Source: a virus. Taken from it: a stretch of 34,890 nucleotides of DNA. Within the stretch, counting starts at the first letter, position 1. Every line of letters starts with the position of its first letter. The stretch spans positions 1 to 34,890 of IMG/VR virus record IMGVR_UViG_3300044844_000770, one strand, 5' to 3'. The position numbers and the translations under genes are program-made. Under the pieces are notes generated by a model. The model worked only from the letters and a program-made list of their open reading frames with translations, had not been told where the DNA came from and made no database searches. Below are positions 7,001 to 15,322 of the stretch, piece after piece.

Positions 7001-8854
7001 ATGGTCTCGGACGGGAAAATCGGAGTCGACGTCGAGGTAACGGGCGCGGCGGAGTCCGAGGCCAAGCTCCGCAAAATCGGCGAGGCGGCTCGCGAGGCCG
7101 GGGAGAAGGCTGGTAAATCGGGCGGTCTCATCGGTCGGTTTGAGGCGGCGACGCGGTCGCTCGACGACGCGGTCGACAAGGTCGAGAAGCCCATGCGGAC
7201 GTTCTCGGGGGCGGTCGACATCGCGTCGGTTGCTCTCGGCGCTGGTCTGGCGGGTCCGCTGGGTCAGGTCATCCAGCAACTCGTCGAGATGGGTAAAGCC
7301 CTTTTCGAGAGCGGGAAACAGGCGGGCGTCTTCGCGAAGAGCTCGGAGCAGATAACGGCGGAGCTCCGCAAAATCGGCGACGCGGCTAAGGCGTCGACCT
7401 CGGACATCGAGGCGTTCTATTCGCAGATCGGACAGACGCCCGCTCAGCTATCGGACGCGGAGCGCATCCTCTCCGACGTCGGCGCGACTCTGGCGAAGAC
7501 GCTCAAAGACCGCCTCACGAAGCTCGACGATGAGGCGCTCCAGGCGACCGCGCTCCGACTCGCGAAAGAGCAGGAAGCGGCGGATGCTCGAGCGAAAGCG
7601 CAAAAGCTTAAGAACAGCCAGGACCGCGACGAGGTCGCTCAATCGAACGCCCTTTTCAAGCAGGCGAGGGCGGCGGAGGAAGCGGCGGCGGCGGCGCTCG
7701 CTCGATATGTCGAGCTCCTCGACCTCCGTCGGACGGCGGCGAAAGAGGCTCAGGACCAGGACGACCGGACGAGGAAGTCTCTCGGGCTTCAGACCCGAGG
7801 CGAAGAGGCAGCGGCGAAAGCCGCGGCGCTCAATGCGGAGGCGGCTCGTAAGCGCATCGAGGAGCAAGAGAAAGCGCGTCAAGCGGCGGCGGAGGCCTTC
7901 AAGCGCGCCCAGGAGCAGCGGCGTAAAGCGGAGGCAGAGGAAGAGGCGGCGGCGGAGAGGCGGCGCAAGGAGGACGAGGCTCAACTCCTCCGGCTCCGGG
8001 AGCTCGGAAAAGAGGCGGCGGCGGCTATCGCGGACATCACCGCGGCGAACGACCGCGCGGCGCTCGCGGCGTCTCTGGCGGCGGCGGGTCAGACCATCGC
8101 GGGATACCTCCCCGGACTCCAGGCTGTCGGCGCGGCGGCGGCGTCGGGCGTCGGCATGGTCGGAGGCGTCGTCGAGGGCGCAGAGGCGGCGCGGCAAGAG
8201 GAGGAGGCGGGTCGAGCTCGACGCCTCCAAGCGGCGCTCGATGGAGACGCGGCGGCGTCGCTCGCTATCCAGCTCGAGGACCAGGGACAGAAGCTCCGCG
8301 AAAACTTCGCGAGCGTGACTCAGAGCGCGCTCGACCTCCAGAGCGTCGGGGTCGGAGCGGTCAAGGGTTTCGCGGACGCGGTCGGGTCTGCGCTCGCGCA
8401 ACTCATCATCACGGGCGGCGCTTTCGGAAAGTCGTTCAAGCGCGTCGCGGGAGAGGTCGCGGCGTCGCTCGCGTCTCAGTCGCTCTCCTACTCCGTATTC
8501 CTCGGAGCCGCGGCGATTGCGTCGGCATTTTCGCCCGGCCTCCTCGGTCCGTGGTGGAATCCCGCGACCCTCGGCGCGGCGTCGGCGGCGATGGCGGCGG
8601 TCGGTGTGACTCTGGGTCTCACGGCTCGAGCTCTCGGCGCCGGTAAGACGGACGCCCCGAGCGCGGGCGGCGGAGGCGCGGCGGGCGGCGGCGGCGATAG
8701 GACGGCGAGCTACTCGGCTCCGGGTCAGAGCTCGCCCTCGATGAATGTGACTGTCGTCCTCGGAGTGGAGCAAGTTTCGGACGTCCTCGTCAGACAATCC
8801 CAGCGGGAGTCCCGGTCCGGGTCCCTCGCCTCCTCTAGACTGGCGGTCGCCTAA
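7001..8854 (+). CDS. Tail tape measure protein
   Basis: A 617-residue protein that sets tail length and is threaded through the tube. Residues about 170-345 are a long Ala/Glu/Arg/Lys coiled-coil region (many AEEAAA and ARKRIEEQEKAR stretches). Hydrophobic segments occur near 65-95 and 500-550 (SVFLGAAAIASAF; AAMAAVGVTLGLTARALG), the usual membrane-active parts. A Gly-rich linker follows, then a conserved-looking end. By the rule of about 1.5 angstrom per residue the tail would be roughly 90 nm long, a short siphovirus tail. The start ATG 7001 is one base after the chaperone stop, with GGAGG just upstream. Confidence 0.85.
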   Translation: MVSDGKIGVDVEVTGAAESEAKLRKIGEAAREAGEKAGKSGGLIGRFEAATRSLDDAVDKVEKPMRTFSGAVDIASVALGAGLAGPLGQVIQQLVEMGKALFESGKQAGVFAKSSEQITAELRKIGDAAKASTSDIEAFYSQIGQTPAQLSDAERILSDVGATLAKTLKDRLTKLDDEALQATALRLAKEQEAADARAKAQKLKNSQDRDEVAQSNALFKQARAAEEAAAAALARYVELLDLRRTAAKEAQDQDDRTRKSLGLQTRGEEAAAKAAALNAEAARKRIEEQEKARQAAAEAFKRAQEQRRKAEAEEEAAAERRRKEDEAQLLRLRELGKEAAAAIADITAANDRAALAASLAAAGQTIAGYLPGLQAVGAAAASGVGMVGGVVEGAEAARQEEEAGRARRLQAALDGDAAASLAIQLEDQGQKLRENFASVTQSALDLQSVGVGAVKGFADAVGSALAQLIITGGAFGKSFKRVAGEVAASLASQSLSYSVFLGAAAIASAFSPGLLGPWWNPATLGAASAAMAAVGVTLGLTARALGAGKTDAPSAGGGGAAGGGGDRTASYSAPGQSSPSMNVTVVLGVEQVSDVLVRQSQRESRSGSLASSRLAVA

Positions 8855-10131
8855 TGGGTTCCCTCGTCCTCGGTTCTCAGCCTGCGGCGAAGAAGTATCC
8901 AGCGCTCCTCCGCGGCGTCGATGTCGCGGAGCTCCTCGGCGAGCCCATCTTTCAGCGCGGCGGCGTCGACGTCATCGTGACCCCGGCGGCTCAGACGTTC
9001 TCCGGCGGTCGGTTCCCCGACGTCCTCGGGTTCCTCAACGGCTACGGGTCGCAGACCGGGCGCTCGATGACGGAGGATCTCCGCTCGAGCTGGGTCACGG
9101 CGGGCGGCTCTGCGGGCGATTCGTGGGAGGTCATCATCACGGAGGACGACCGGGTCGCCGTCCGTGTCCCGACGGTCGACCTCGCGTCTTTCGACCTCGC
9201 GGCCTCGAGCGGGAATGCGTGGGGATTCGCGACCGGGACGACCAGCTCCTCGACGGTCGGGACCTTCCAACAGGTCACGGCTCCGGACGCATGGCGGCGC
9301 GGGAATCTGGACCTCTACGTCGCCCCGAATGCCCTCACCATCACGGACGGCGTGACGGCCTGCGCGCTCTCGACGACGACGGCGCGGGTCCAGGCTATCC
9401 CGACCGCGCTCCGCGCCTCTACGGACTCGGAGGACGGGCTCGGGCCCGTGTCCTCCCTCGAGCGTCTCGATAACTTCTACTGCGACTCGCCCGACTTCCG
9501 CATCCGCTGGGGCGTCGATGCGGCGGGCAAGGTCTGGACCTCCTACCCGTCGAGCGTCTCCGCGATAACTTGGCTCGCGACGGACGCGGGCCTCGCATTC
9601 AGGCGGCTCTTTGGCTTCACGGGCGAGGAGACGGTCTCGACGGTCCTCGGTCGCTCCATCCTCACGGCGACCTACCCGTGTCCGGCGGTCCTCGTCCTCT
9701 ACCGCGGGATGAGCCGATACCAGGTGAGCACGGAGAGCATCGACGGAGCCGTGACCCTCGCGAACGGACGAGCTCGAGGACGACACATCGGCGCCTCGAC
9801 GCTCCATGATGTGACCTACACACTCCGAGGCCCGACCTCCCAGCTCGACCAAGAGGGGCAAGCGGTCCGCGCTTTCTGGCCCTCCTCGGGGCGCGGTCAA
9901 CCTCTCACGCTCTGGCTCGACATCGGCGACCCTCGACGACATCGGCACATCGAACAACTCTACACGGGCGAGACGGTCCCGGAGTTCTCGACGGCCTACA
10001 CGACCCAGCATCTAAAGGGGCGCATCGTCGGGCGCGTCGCGAGCTCGAGCTCCTCGACCTCGACGTTCGGTCTCGACGGAGCTCGGGTCAGGTCATCGGA
10101 CGTCTCGGTCACGATTGCGGAGGAGCCCTAA
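8854..10131 (+). CDS. Tail protein downstream of tape measure (distal tail/tip candidate)
   Basis: A 425-residue protein, beta-rich, with many Ser/Thr and aromatic residues. It begins at an ATG overlapping the tape measure stop (TAATG). The gene after the tape measure usually encodes the distal tail protein that starts tip assembly. Segments such as RWGVDAAGKVWTSYPS and HDVTYTLRGPTSQL resemble beta sandwich strands, and WPSSGRGQPLTLWLDIGD lies in a conserved-looking C-terminal part. I do not recognise a specific family. Assignment is from order and composition. Confidence 0.6.
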   Translation: MGSLVLGSQPAAKKYPALLRGVDVAELLGEPIFQRGGVDVIVTPAAQTFSGGRFPDVLGFLNGYGSQTGRSMTEDLRSSWVTAGGSAGDSWEVIITEDDRVAVRVPTVDLASFDLAASSGNAWGFATGTTSSSTVGTFQQVTAPDAWRRGNLDLYVAPNALTITDGVTACALSTTTARVQAIPTALRASTDSEDGLGPVSSLERLDNFYCDSPDFRIRWGVDAAGKVWTSYPSSVSAITWLATDAGLAFRRLFGFTGEETVSTVLGRSILTATYPCPAVLVLYRGMSRYQVSTESIDGAVTLANGRARGRHIGASTLHDVTYTLRGPTSQLDQEGQAVRAFWPSSGRGQPLTLWLDIGDPRRHRHIEQLYTGETVPEFSTAYTTQHLKGRIVGRVASSSSSTSTFGLDGARVRSSDVSVTIAEEP

Positions 10132-11193
10132 GTGGCGCGGACCATCCCGGCGACGCTGACTCCCGTCGACCCGTCGACCCTCCTCACGGGCGAGCCGCTT
10201 AAGGCGACGACGGTCGCGGCGCTCGGGGCGGCGGTCAACTGGAGTTTAGCTCACGTCGCGCGGTCTCCGGTCATCGCTCAGGCATGGGCGGAGACCGCGG
10301 GGTCGGTCCCGTGCGCTCGGACCTCTCCGGTCCCGGCGACGGTCGCGGAGTGGACCATCCCGGAGCTAGAGGGCGGCTCGGTCGTCTCGGTCGTCGTCAT
10401 CGCTCGAGTCCGGTCGGGCGTCGCGGGGTCCTCTCACTCGGTCACGGTCCAGTCGGTCAACGGCGCGGACTCTTTCACGGTCAATGCGACGAGCGGTCTC
10501 GACGCGACGTGGAAGGCCTACACGGGGACGCTCGATGTCGCGTGGATTCTCTCGCGGGAGACCATCCGACTCCGCCTCGCGGGGTCGACTAACGCTATCG
10601 AGGTCGCGTCCCTCCTCGTCTACTGGCCCTCGCTCGCGTCTCTCCCAGCGGGGACGACGGCGGACGGTCGGACGGCGGTCGACGATGGGGAGCTCGTCGC
10701 GGACCGACCGCTCTCCGCTCGCGTAGGCTCCCAGATTTACGCGACCATCGACGCTCTCGGCGCGCTCCCTCGGGTTCACGTTAACGTCTCGGACCTCCAA
10801 AACGTCGAGCTCGCGAATCAGGACCGCCTCCCTCCCTACGCCCATCAATGGCTGTCGCCTCGATTCATCGACAGCGCGGACCGAGCGTTCGACATCCTCG
10901 CGCGGGTCGTCGCCTCGAGCGCGGCGGCGGGCGAGGTCATCGTCCAGCACTCCGGCGGCGCGGGCGGATTCTCGTCGTCGACCATCGAGTTCGGCGCGCT
11001 CTCCGTCCGAGACGCGAAGACCGAGGAGCTCCGGCGGACAGACCGCGCGGGCGCTTACGCTCAAGACCTCTCGGTCCAGTGGCAAGCGGTCCGAGTGTGG
11101 CCCCAGCCAGACCCGGCGACGTGGGATACCGTACCGACGGCGATGTCGACGGTCGACGCGGTCCACGGCCTGCTACTCTGGAGTTTCTCGTGA
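10132..11193 (+). CDS. Tail protein, paralogue pair member 1
   Basis: A 353-residue protein starting at GTG 10132 right after the previous TAA, with AGGAG about 7 bases upstream. It is beta-rich with no recognised domain. Its N-terminal segment GEPLKATTVAALGAAVNWSL (residues about 19-38) and the ARS that follows align with residues about 20-45 of the next gene product: Pro, Thr, Ala-Ala-Leu, Val-Asn and Ala-Arg-Ser are shared at the same spacing. The two are therefore probably duplicated tail-tip or fibre-attachment proteins. The stop overlaps the next GTG (GTGA). Confidence 0.58.
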   Translation: MARTIPATLTPVDPSTLLTGEPLKATTVAALGAAVNWSLAHVARSPVIAQAWAETAGSVPCARTSPVPATVAEWTIPELEGGSVVSVVVIARVRSGVAGSSHSVTVQSVNGADSFTVNATSGLDATWKAYTGTLDVAWILSRETIRLRLAGSTNAIEVASLLVYWPSLASLPAGTTADGRTAVDDGELVADRPLSARVGSQIYATIDALGALPRVHVNVSDLQNVELANQDRLPPYAHQWLSPRFIDSADRAFDILARVVASSAAAGEVIVQHSGGAGGFSSSTIEFGALSVRDAKTEELRRTDRAGAYAQDLSVQWQAVRVWPQPDPATWDTVPTAMSTVDAVHGLLLWSFS

Positions 11194-11831
11194 CCGTCCC
11201 CTACACGTCCCGGCGGCTCGTCCCTCCGTCTCCGCTCCCGACTCAGTCGGCGCGACCCGTCCTCGGGCAGACCCTCGCGGCGCTCGCGGACGGGGTCAAC
11301 ACGGTCGCGGGCGTCTACGCTCGGAGCTGGCAAACAGTCCACGTCTCCCAGGTCGTCGAGACGGCGGCGGCGAACCTCAACGGCTACGTCCACTCGGCGA
11401 ACGGGATAAACCAGAGCATCCGCGCGGCGTATCTGGTCGGGCCTCTCGATGAGGCGCTCCAGGTCGCGGTCCTCGTCTCGTCGGAGGCGGAGGGCGGGAC
11501 ATCGACGCCCTCGGTCACGGTCCAACTCGAGGACGTGGGCGGCTCCGTCGTCGACATCGGCATCAAGTGGCAACGCTCCGACGGGTCCCTCCGAGGGAAT
11601 GAGGAGGAGCGGCCTAACGGGTCCCGGCGGCTCGTCCCGACGTGGTACTACTCCGGGGACCTACGTCGACCAGGTCTCGCGGTCGCGGCGCTCCCGTCTC
11701 TTCCTCGAGCGCTCGAGACGGTCGCCTCGACCTATGACCTCCGCGAGGCTGTCGCGGTCGTCAGAGCCTCGACGGTCTCCGCTCGGCTGCACGCGGTCGC
11801 CATTCTCCCGGTCTGGGGTCAGACGCTATGA
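11190..11831 (+). CDS. Tail protein, paralogue pair member 2
   Basis: A 213-residue protein starting at GTG 11190, with GGAG at 11180-11183 as ribosome binding site, inside a GTGA overlap. The N-terminus matches the previous gene product over about 25 residues (P..GQTLAALADGVNTVAG...ARS). The remainder is a beta-sandwich-like sequence with a middle segment SVTVQLEDVGGSVVDIGIKW and a C-terminal helix/strand region. A longer in-frame reading exists upstream, but it lies wholly inside the preceding gene, so the overlap start is chosen. Function unknown; tail tip is inferred from the operon. Confidence 0.58.
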   Translation: MTVPYTSRRLVPPSPLPTQSARPVLGQTLAALADGVNTVAGVYARSWQTVHVSQVVETAAANLNGYVHSANGINQSIRAAYLVGPLDEALQVAVLVSSEAEGGTSTPSVTVQLEDVGGSVVDIGIKWQRSDGSLRGNEEERPNGSRRLVPTWYYSGDLRRPGLAVAALPSLPRALETVASTYDLREAVAVVRASTVSARLHAVAILPVWGQTL

Positions 11832-14821
11832 GCGATCCTCTCGTCGATGCTCTCCGCGGTCGCGAGCTCGCGGTCGTCCTCGTCATCTCCGGTATCACGG
11901 ACCGCTACTACTGCGGGCCCGCTCCGGACGTCGAGCCGATACCGGGGACGACTGGGCTCGACTATCGGGACGTCTGCGCTCTCCTCTCCCTCGGGGCGGA
12001 GTCGGCGACCGTCGACGACATCCGGAGCAAGGTCTCTCAGGCTCCGGTGACGATACGTCTCGCGGCGCGGGACGCTCCGGTCTCTGCGGCTACGCGGACC
12101 GCGGCGACACACTCGATCGACCCCGTGTCGACCCTCCGGCGCATCGGTCCTCGAGGCGCTACCGGGACGAAGCTCGCGGGGACGGTCCCTCACGAAGCGG
12201 GCCCGACGGACGTCGATGTTGTCGACGATGTGTCGACTTGGACCGGCCTCGTCCACTGCGGCCTCGAGGCGATGCAACCGACGGCGACCATCGGGACGCA
12301 ACTCCAGGGATGCGCTCGAGGCGTCGCGGATACGCGCATCGCTCGCCATCTCTACCAACCGACGCGCGGCGCGCAACCTACGGTCACTCGCGATGTCACC
12401 TACTGGAGAGGGCGTCCCGCAATCGTTCGCGCGGCTCCGGTCGTCGACGGCGTCCGCGTCGGAGCCTATGTCGAGATATGGCGCGGCGTCCTCGACCGGG
12501 AGCCGGAGCTCTCCGGCGACGGAATGACGCTGACTGTCAAAATCGCGGCGATGTCTGCGGCGATGCGACAGCGTCTCTCCGCTGGGGCGACCTCGACTAA
12601 GCTCCTCCGCGGGTGGCATTACTTCACGCCCGGGCGCGCGTCGGACGTCCGCATCCGTCAGGTCTGGCCCGTCGGCGCGGCCTATCGAGGGGTCGCGGAC
12701 GTCGTCGCGGTCGATGCTCAACTGACGTCCGATACATACGAAGCCCATGTAGCGCAGTCAGACATTACGCTCCCGGCGGGTCATCCTCGGAGCGGAGCGG
12801 TCCTCCTCTCGGGGACGCGATACGAGACGACGGCTCGACTCCCAGGGCTGGAGCTCGACCTCGACCCTAACCCTCCGGTCGGGAGCTACCGCCTCCGCAA
12901 TCCAGAGCTCGCGGAGGACGCGCGGCTCTCGCTCATCGACGACAGCGGGCCTCAGGTCGTCGCGTGGCCCGAGCGTCTCCTCGTCGCCATCGCGGGCGCG
13001 GACGCTGGGCTCGCGGCGTACAACCTCGCGACACATCGCCTCGACCGCTGGACCGTCGACACGACTCAGGGCGACGCGGGGCGATGGGCCTCCGTGTCGA
13101 TGGCGCAGGGCGTCGGTAGCTGGGAGTTTCGGGCGGGCCTCGTCGAAGAGCCTCAGGCGGACTCCGAGCTCACGCTCCGATGGGTCCCGAGCCCGGCGGA
13201 CATCTGCGTCGGTCTCGACTATCGAGGCCCGGACGATGCGGCTCACTTCATCGACCTAGAGGCCGGGTCGGTCGCGATACGGAATGAGCGCATCACGGGC
13301 GAGGCTACCCTCGGAGCGCTGACGGCTCTCCCGTGTCGAGGTCCCGCGCTCGCGTGGTACCAGAGCGCGGAGCCTTACATCCTCGTCGAGGAGGACATCT
13401 GGAGCGCGGGCGGTCCGATGTCGGTCCGCATCTCCGGCGGGGACGACGTCAACTATTCGACCGGGGCTTTCGACGTCGAGATTGCGGGCTCCTCCCCGGT
13501 CCTCGACCCGACGACCGGCGACCCCATCGGCTACGTTCTCGCGGTCTCCGCGGTCTCCGACCCGGGCCTCTACGCCCTCGACCACGGGACCCCGGTCACG
13601 GTCACGCCCCAGGCGCGGAGCTACGGGACGCCTCCGACCGAGCTCCTCCTCCGGCTAATGGAGAGCGGGGTCGGAGCCGGGACGAATGGGGCATGGGACG
13701 TCTACCCATACGGGGCGAACCTCGACCAGTCGGACATCTTCGAGCCGTCTTTCTTCACGTTCCCCATCCCGAGCGCGCTCGAGGGGGCGACGTTCGATGT
13801 CGACTCGACTCAGACCGTCGAGGATAGCCTCGGGGACGTCCTGACTCTACTCGGCGGCGCGGTCGTTCAGCGCTACCTCGACGGGCGGCAAAAGCTCGCC
13901 CTCGTCTCTCTCTCCCCAGCATCGGACGCGGCTCCGGTCATGGTAATCGAGGACGCGGACATCCTCGCGGACGGACAGGTTACATCCGCGGTCGATGGGC
14001 AAGTCGTCCGCGCCTACAAGCTCTCGACCAACTATGACGGCTCGGGCAAGCCGACGAGGGTCACGACATTCGTCGACTCGGACGCGGTCGATGCGGCGGG
14101 CGGAGACGGCGGCGAGCAGCTCGCCCTCGACATGCGGGGAATCAACGTCGACGGCGGTCCGCTCGAGGCGGTCGCGGCGCTCCTCCCGGTCATTCAGCAC
14201 ATGAGGCGGCGCGTCGGGGTGCCTCGCGTCCGGTATCAGCTCGCGGTCTCCATCGACCATCCGGGCGCGCTCGAGGTCGCGGTCGGAGACGCGGTCACGC
14301 TGACGAGCTCGAGCGCGGTCCGCATCGACGGGACGCTCGGTCTCGTCTCGGAGCCGTGTCGCGTGATGGGCCTCGAGCGGGACTGGTCGGGCGGTCGTCT
14401 CGGTCTCACGCTCCAGTCGACCGGGCTCCGTCCGGCGGGCTGGGTCCCGTCCCTCGAGGTCCTCTCGGTCGTCAGTCCGACGGAGGTCCAGACCTACTCA
14501 AACCTCTACACCTCGACCATCGACCCGGCGACGGGCGAGACTCAGACCGACCTCGCTCGGACGGGCCTCGACTACTTTGCGGCGGGCGACCGCGTCCGAT
14601 GCATCCCGGCGGGCAACTGGGGCGCGGGCGTCGAGCGGGACATCGTCGGCATCGTCGGCGACGTCGTCGAGCTCTCCGCGGCTCACGGTCTGGTCGCGGG
14701 AGACGCCCTCGACCATGCGTCCTACGATGACGCGACCTCGACGACCCAGCGCTACGCCTACCTCTCCGACGCGGCTCATACGCTCGGAGCGGCAGCCGAC
14801 CGCGGGAAAGACGTCGGCTAA
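11828..14821 (+). CDS. Large tail tip / baseplate hub protein
   Basis: A 997-residue protein, the largest in the genome, closing the structural operon. It starts in an ATGA overlap at 11828. The N-terminal ~330 residues are strand-rich with several Cys and Trp. The part around residues 780-860 (RRVGVPRVRYQLAVSIDHPG, then VAVGDAVTLTSSSAVRIDG and RVMGLERDWSGGRLGLTLQ) has the pattern of the ring-forming hub proteins of siphovirus tips, which contain this kind of beta-barrel and a G-D-x-V turn. Peptidoglycan hydrolase motifs were not seen. The size and last place in the tail operon support a host-contact hub. Confidence 0.65.
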   Translation: MSDPLVDALRGRELAVVLVISGITDRYYCGPAPDVEPIPGTTGLDYRDVCALLSLGAESATVDDIRSKVSQAPVTIRLAARDAPVSAATRTAATHSIDPVSTLRRIGPRGATGTKLAGTVPHEAGPTDVDVVDDVSTWTGLVHCGLEAMQPTATIGTQLQGCARGVADTRIARHLYQPTRGAQPTVTRDVTYWRGRPAIVRAAPVVDGVRVGAYVEIWRGVLDREPELSGDGMTLTVKIAAMSAAMRQRLSAGATSTKLLRGWHYFTPGRASDVRIRQVWPVGAAYRGVADVVAVDAQLTSDTYEAHVAQSDITLPAGHPRSGAVLLSGTRYETTARLPGLELDLDPNPPVGSYRLRNPELAEDARLSLIDDSGPQVVAWPERLLVAIAGADAGLAAYNLATHRLDRWTVDTTQGDAGRWASVSMAQGVGSWEFRAGLVEEPQADSELTLRWVPSPADICVGLDYRGPDDAAHFIDLEAGSVAIRNERITGEATLGALTALPCRGPALAWYQSAEPYILVEEDIWSAGGPMSVRISGGDDVNYSTGAFDVEIAGSSPVLDPTTGDPIGYVLAVSAVSDPGLYALDHGTPVTVTPQARSYGTPPTELLLRLMESGVGAGTNGAWDVYPYGANLDQSDIFEPSFFTFPIPSALEGATFDVDSTQTVEDSLGDVLTLLGGAVVQRYLDGRQKLALVSLSPASDAAPVMVIEDADILADGQVTSAVDGQVVRAYKLSTNYDGSGKPTRVTTFVDSDAVDAAGGDGGEQLALDMRGINVDGGPLEAVAALLPVIQHMRRRVGVPRVRYQLAVSIDHPGALEVAVGDAVTLTSSSAVRIDGTLGLVSEPCRVMGLERDWSGGRLGLTLQSTGLRPAGWVPSLEVLSVVSPTEVQTYSNLYTSTIDPATGETQTDLARTGLDYFAAGDRVRCIPAGNWGAGVERDIVGIVGDVVELSAAHGLVAGDALDHASYDDATSTTQRYAYLSDAAHTLGAAADRGKDVG

Positions 14822-14822
14822 G

Positions 14823-14851
14823 CGCAAGTCGAGCAACGGCGCGGACTTGCG
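14823..14851 (+). terminator. Possible terminator hairpin after the structural operon
   Basis: A perfect 8-bp inverted repeat, CGCAAGTC (14823-14830) and GACTTGCG (14844-14851), begins one base after the stop of the tail hub gene. The T-rich run comes only about 20 bases later (14872-14892), so this is not a textbook intrinsic terminator. The position at the end of a long operon makes termination or mRNA 3'-end protection plausible. Confidence 0.38.
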
Positions 14852-14890
14852 ACAATCGACACGGGGTCTCTCTTTTTCTGCTGTTTTTAT

Positions 14891-14919
14891 TTGCAAACGT
14901 AAGCGGGCGGGGCTATGGT
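14891..14919 (+). promoter_or_regulatory. Early promoter, sigma70-like
   Basis: A -35 box TTGCAA (14891-14896), a 17-bp spacer and a -10 box TATGGT (14914-14919), each 4 of 6 to consensus. It is placed in the only gap between the structural operon and the replication genes and would start a transcript near 14926. It is the best candidate for the early promoter. Confidence 0.6.
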
Positions 14920-14922
14920 CTC

Positions 14923-14965
14923 TCTTGTCGACGGGGAGTCGGCCACGGACAACGGAGAGACAAGA
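14923..14965 (+). promoter_or_regulatory. Leader hairpin that can cover the start of the first early gene
   Basis: TCTTGTC (14923-14929) is complementary to GACAAGA (14959-14965). The second arm ends at the A of the ATG 14965 and lies beside the ribosome binding site GGAG (14954-14957). Folding would restrict ribosome access, so translation of the first early gene could be conditional. The first arm lies at or just before the expected mRNA 5' end, so the fold depends on the exact start point. Confidence 0.35.
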
Positions 14966-15252
14966 TGAGTCACATGATTCGGCAGATGAAGGCGGCCAAG
15001 CTCTCGCGAAGAATCGCACGCCTTGACGCGCTGTGCACTGATGGTCGCGGCGACGCCCTCGCCTATGTGCCCTACGGCTGCGTCGCGCTGACCGTCTACC
15101 GCGGCCCGAATAAGTCGCCCGTGGACGTCTGCGTCGAGGACAGCGCGACGGGTTGCGCTTGGTTCATGCGTCGTGGCACGTGGCGCGAGCTGCGCCTCGC
15201 CCGCGATGAGATGGCTCAGTCCGCGCTCATCATCGACAACTGCGCGCCCTGA
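14965..15252 (+). CDS. Unknown first gene of the early operon
   Basis: A 95-residue protein with a basic, helical N-terminus (MIRQMKAAKLSRRIARLDAL) and a strand-rich middle (ALTVYRGPNKSPVDVCVEDS, WFMRRGTWRELRLARDEM). It has four cysteines, not in CxxC pairs. No family recognised. Its codons (more CTG, GTG and CGC) look unlike the CTC/GTC/GCG style of neighbours, which may mean recent acquisition. First genes of phage early operons often encode host-takeover proteins, but nothing in the sequence shows this. Ribosome binding site GGAG is 7 bases upstream. Confidence 0.65.
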   Translation: MSHMIRQMKAAKLSRRIARLDALCTDGRGDALAYVPYGCVALTVYRGPNKSPVDVCVEDSATGCAWFMRRGTWRELRLARDEMAQSALIIDNCAP

Positions 15253-15293
15253 TTTAAGCAAGAATCTGACACCCACTAAGCGGTGGCATTGAT

Positions 15294-15309
15294 GCCGCTG
15301 GGGAGCGGC
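15294..15309 (+). promoter_or_regulatory. 5'UTR hairpin copy 1, upstream of the RecT-like gene
   Basis: GCCGCTGGGGAGCGGC folds as GCCGCT/AGCGGC with a GGGG loop and is followed by GAAAGG, which serves as ribosome binding site for ATG 15323. The same 16-base sequence recurs at 19511 and in variant form at 17129. Upstream, 15280-15300 can form a competing stem (GGCAT with ATGCC) that shares the left arm. Confidence 0.65.
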
Positions 15310-15322
15310 GAAAGGTCAACAC

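Noticed and set aside
7448-8797. 449-codon minus-strand frame opposite the tape measure gene
   Set aside because: Arg/Glu/Leu-rich product without domain character, complementary to the repetitive coiled-coil codons of the tape measure gene; a GC-rich shadow frame.
8851-10011. 386-codon minus-strand frame opposite the tail protein gene
   Set aside because: Low-complexity Arg/Asp/Glu product, no ribosome binding site, and the + strand gene has normal coupling and codon use.
11171-11179. TGCTACTCT as a leaderless promoter for the gene at 11190
   Set aside because: The start codon is 11 bases away and GGAG lies between, so normal Shine-Dalgarno initiation in an operon explains the site.
11449-12600. 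383-codon + frame overlapping two tail genes
   Set aside because: Product is almost only Arg, Ser, Gly and Pro and crosses the border of two well-coupled genes.
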